Of a stretch of DNA of 64,000 bases, positions 63,301 to 64,000 are shown in pieces. The translations under genes and the position numbers were made by a program. Positions within the stretch are counted from its first letter, which is position 1; every line of letters begins with the position of its first letter. Source of the DNA: Pseudomonas lini. GTDB lineage: Bacteria > Pseudomonadota > Gammaproteobacteria > Pseudomonadales > Pseudomonadaceae. Under the pieces are notes generated by a model. It was not told where the DNA came from. It did not search any database and worked only from the letters and a program-made list of their open reading frames with translations. The stretch is taken from positions 4,960,001 to 5,024,000 of the forward strand of contig NZ_OZ061318.1 in the NCBI RefSeq assembly GCF_964063345.1, given 5' to 3'.

Positions 63301-63941
63301 ATCGGGTTGTGGTCTCGACCCAGCCTTTGGCCGATGCATTGCGGGACATGCATCACGATATCCGGGTCGTCCCGAACATGCTTGCGCCGCACCTCTGGAC
63401 CGGGCTCACCAGTCAGCGCCGCACCTCTCGCAAACCTCGCGTGGGTTGGGGCGGCGGGACGAGTCATGATGGAGACCTGGCGATCATTGCGGACGTGGTA
63501 CGCCTGCTGGCCAACGAAGTCGAATGGGTGTTCTTCGGCATGTGTCCGCCGGCTTTGCGTCCATTTGTCCATGAGTTCCATCCCAGCATCGGCCTGCAGG
63601 CCTATCCGGCCAAATTGGCCAGCCTGAACCTCGATCTGGCACTGGCGCCGCTGGAATTTCACATCTTCAACGACTGCAAGAGCAACCTGCGTCTGCTGGA
63701 GTACGGCGCCTGCGGTTATCCGGTGATCTGCACCGACACTGAAGCCTATCGCGGCTATTTGCCCTGCACCAAGGTCGTGAGCAACAGCACCGAGGAATGG
63801 CTCGAGGCAATCCGCATGCACCTGTCCGACCCTGATGCGAGCTACCGCATGGGCGATGCGCTGCGCGAAGAAGTGCTGCGCGATTACATGCTCAAGGGCA
63901 ACAACCTCAACTACTGGGTCGAGGGCTGGTTGCCAAACTGA
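60369..63941 (+). CDS. Large multi-domain glycosyltransferase, probably flagellin-modifying
   Basis: 1190 residues, GTG start with a weak ribosome site. Domains in order: GT2 (about 1-230; VTIAIPAFNPQFFQTALQSA, DxD-like LLCDDDQLLP), a second RfbC-like GT segment (about 340-570; IVPIVLDSDGDVP, CLYSDEGGLRDD, FKPDFNLDLMRSYP), a third GT2 (about 575-830; VSIVIATRDELSSLERCIES, IVDNGSTAVDA, LFLSPYSIVVNPDWL), and a C-terminal GT4-like domain (about 855-1190; RVGWGGGTSHDGDL, LLEYGACGYPVICTDTEAY). Its position after flgL and normally before fliC points to O-glycosylation of flagellin with a multi-sugar chain. No signal peptide, so it acts in the cytoplasm. Confidence 0.85.
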   Translation: MKPAPLVTIAIPAFNPQFFQTALQSALSQTYANLEVIVCDDSSGDEIREIVDACEVPVSIRLRYVRNPQRLGFQANLMACAQEASGDYLKLLCDDDQLLPECITQQIVGFIDHDDVNLVIGQRQFYDGDYILLSDRVENCCFSTGVTLFKGEDLLGILESSLVNFLSGLSGALLRTQHALEYLPALTQIGEGFIARLDFALFACLLRRGNLVVVSQVSSLERLHPARLSNQSPVKAAVMTELDWLKQMLALRSGEPAPAPGWVRYMALADAVEGHAYAWEETALGRQLGFIQTMVHTRVGVECDSFADMYREWLSCRRLKPAQQRLLDARLQGWSWRPRIVPIVLDSDGDVPALEETLKSIRHQTYAAEQVVVLSQLQHEPCDGVRYMHLDDEPVAQFNRLLAQLDNADWIYLVRAGDRLNELALLLLAERMVEMPDVRCLYSDEGGLRDDVSVEPVFKPDFNLDLMRSYPYVGRVLALQRQRMIELGGVQHGFGELGVHDLVWRLVESNGPHAIGHIAEILVESALRLSQWLTQPQIIEQNPRVLAAHLQRLGAPHRIRSGSQPMINRVDYLHDEPAMVSIVIATRDELSSLERCIESLLEKTACQRYEVLIVDNGSTAVDACNWLSAMEQMGSDKLRVLHCDHGDNLAAVQNFATGHARGDYLLFLSPYSIVVNPDWLDELLNHAQRPEVGVVGGRLVSPQGRIEGTAQVLGLRGVIGVPNRGEPLNTSGYMQRQQAVQNFSAVGIDCLLVRKKVFDDLHGLDEQNLAQTLNGADFCLRVKQNGYLVVWTPYAELMRVVPSSAFNPAPRVLQAEQHSFYQRWLPVIARDPAYNPNLSLGTSNFSLEPGFKEGWDPFSRQLLPKILAIPINTTAVGHYRVAQPFRELEAAGRVVGHLSYHTPTDIDLERCSPDVIVLQGRYSQNAVDEVERVKNCSNALRIFELDDYVIDVPKKNAHLRKAEVGVDKIVRRGIGLCDRVVVSTQPLADALRDMHHDIRVVPNMLAPHLWTGLTSQRRTSRKPRVGWGGGTSHDGDLAIIADVVRLLANEVEWVFFGMCPPALRPFVHEFHPSIGLQAYPAKLASLNLDLALAPLEFHIFNDCKSNLRLLEYGACGYPVICTDTEAYRGYLPCTKVVSNSTEEWLEAIRMHLSDPDASYRMGDALREEVLRDYMLKGNNLNYWVEGWLPN

Positions 63942-63967
63942 TCCAGCATTGACGTTCACTTTCTATT

Positions 63968-63988
63968 CAGGCGGCCTTCGGTCGCCTG
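63968..63988 (+). terminator. Terminator after the glycosyltransferase gene
   Basis: CAGGCGGCC (63968-63976) pairs with GGTCGCCTG (63980-63988), one G-T pair, 3-nt loop, followed by TTTTGTTT. 26 bases after the stop. Confidence 0.85.
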
Positions 63989-64000
63989 TTTTGTTTGTGT

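Noticed and set aside
61641..63959. 772-codon minus-strand frame opposite the glycosyltransferase
   Set aside because: Composition is typical of an antisense GC-rich shadow, and the plus-strand frame has clear glycosyltransferase motifs.

Overview
The window is chromosomal DNA of a fluorescens-group Pseudomonas. This rests on the high GC content, the lapG-lapD pair, the phhR/phhABC and aroP loci, the flgFGHIJKL series followed by a very large glycosyltransferase, and more than a dozen REP elements with the typical Pseudomonas cores (GTGGGAGCGGGCTTGC, GTGGCGAGGGAGCTTGC and TGTAGGAGC types). I saw no tRNA, rRNA, transposase, integrase or CRISPR array.

Layout. 1-8.1 kb: end of an acyl-CoA synthetase, a hotdog thioesterase, an orphan TccC/RHS toxin on the minus strand, then a tight plus-strand run (two alpha/beta hydrolases, a glutathione S-transferase, a DUF4892 protein, an AI-2E family permease). 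8.2-12.1 kb: lapG-lapD (c-di-GMP control of surface adhesin release), a YbaN-like membrane protein and a UPF0149 protein. 12.5-19.5 kb: recQ, a MarR regulator, a short FimV-like protein and the PlpD-type patatin autotransporter. 19.5-27.1 kb: mixed housekeeping genes (SelW-like, DMT exporter, two AraC regulators, metallophosphatase, HD protein, Mpo1-like protein, trkH, nitroreductase). 27.2-30.6 kb: a Cpx/Rst-like envelope-stress locus (response regulator, Spy/CpxP-like chaperone, sensor kinase) with a CpxR-type box in front of the chaperone. 30.7-36.7 kb: yciI-yciB, then PHP-yciO-scpA-scpB-rluB.

36.9-39 kb is the least explained part. A minus-strand two-gene cassette holds a 45-residue acidic peptide gene (missed by a normal length cut-off), a perfect 11-bp hairpin, and a 321-residue M29-aminopeptidase-like protein. 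It resembles a precursor-peptide cassette. It is followed by a long AT-rich control region for aroP with a PhhR/TyrR-type box, a 48-codon ORF with a strong ribosome site, and a 20-codon Trp-containing leader ORF whose 3' part can pair with the region just before aroP.

39-47.4 kb handles aromatic amino acids: aroP (uptake), phhA-phhB-phhC (Phe to Tyr to 4-hydroxyphenylpyruvate) and the divergent activator phhR, with arfB, an MFS gene and two tiny genes in between. 47.5-51.6 kb is a periplasmic nitrate reductase operon, napEDABC. It sits directly before flgF, which has its own sigma-54 promoter. 51.8-60.2 kb is flgFGHIJKL (rod, rings, muramidase, hook-filament junction), followed by a 1190-residue multi-domain glycosyltransferase probably acting on flagellin. 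The flgBCDE genes are not in the 51.8 kb upstream of flgF.
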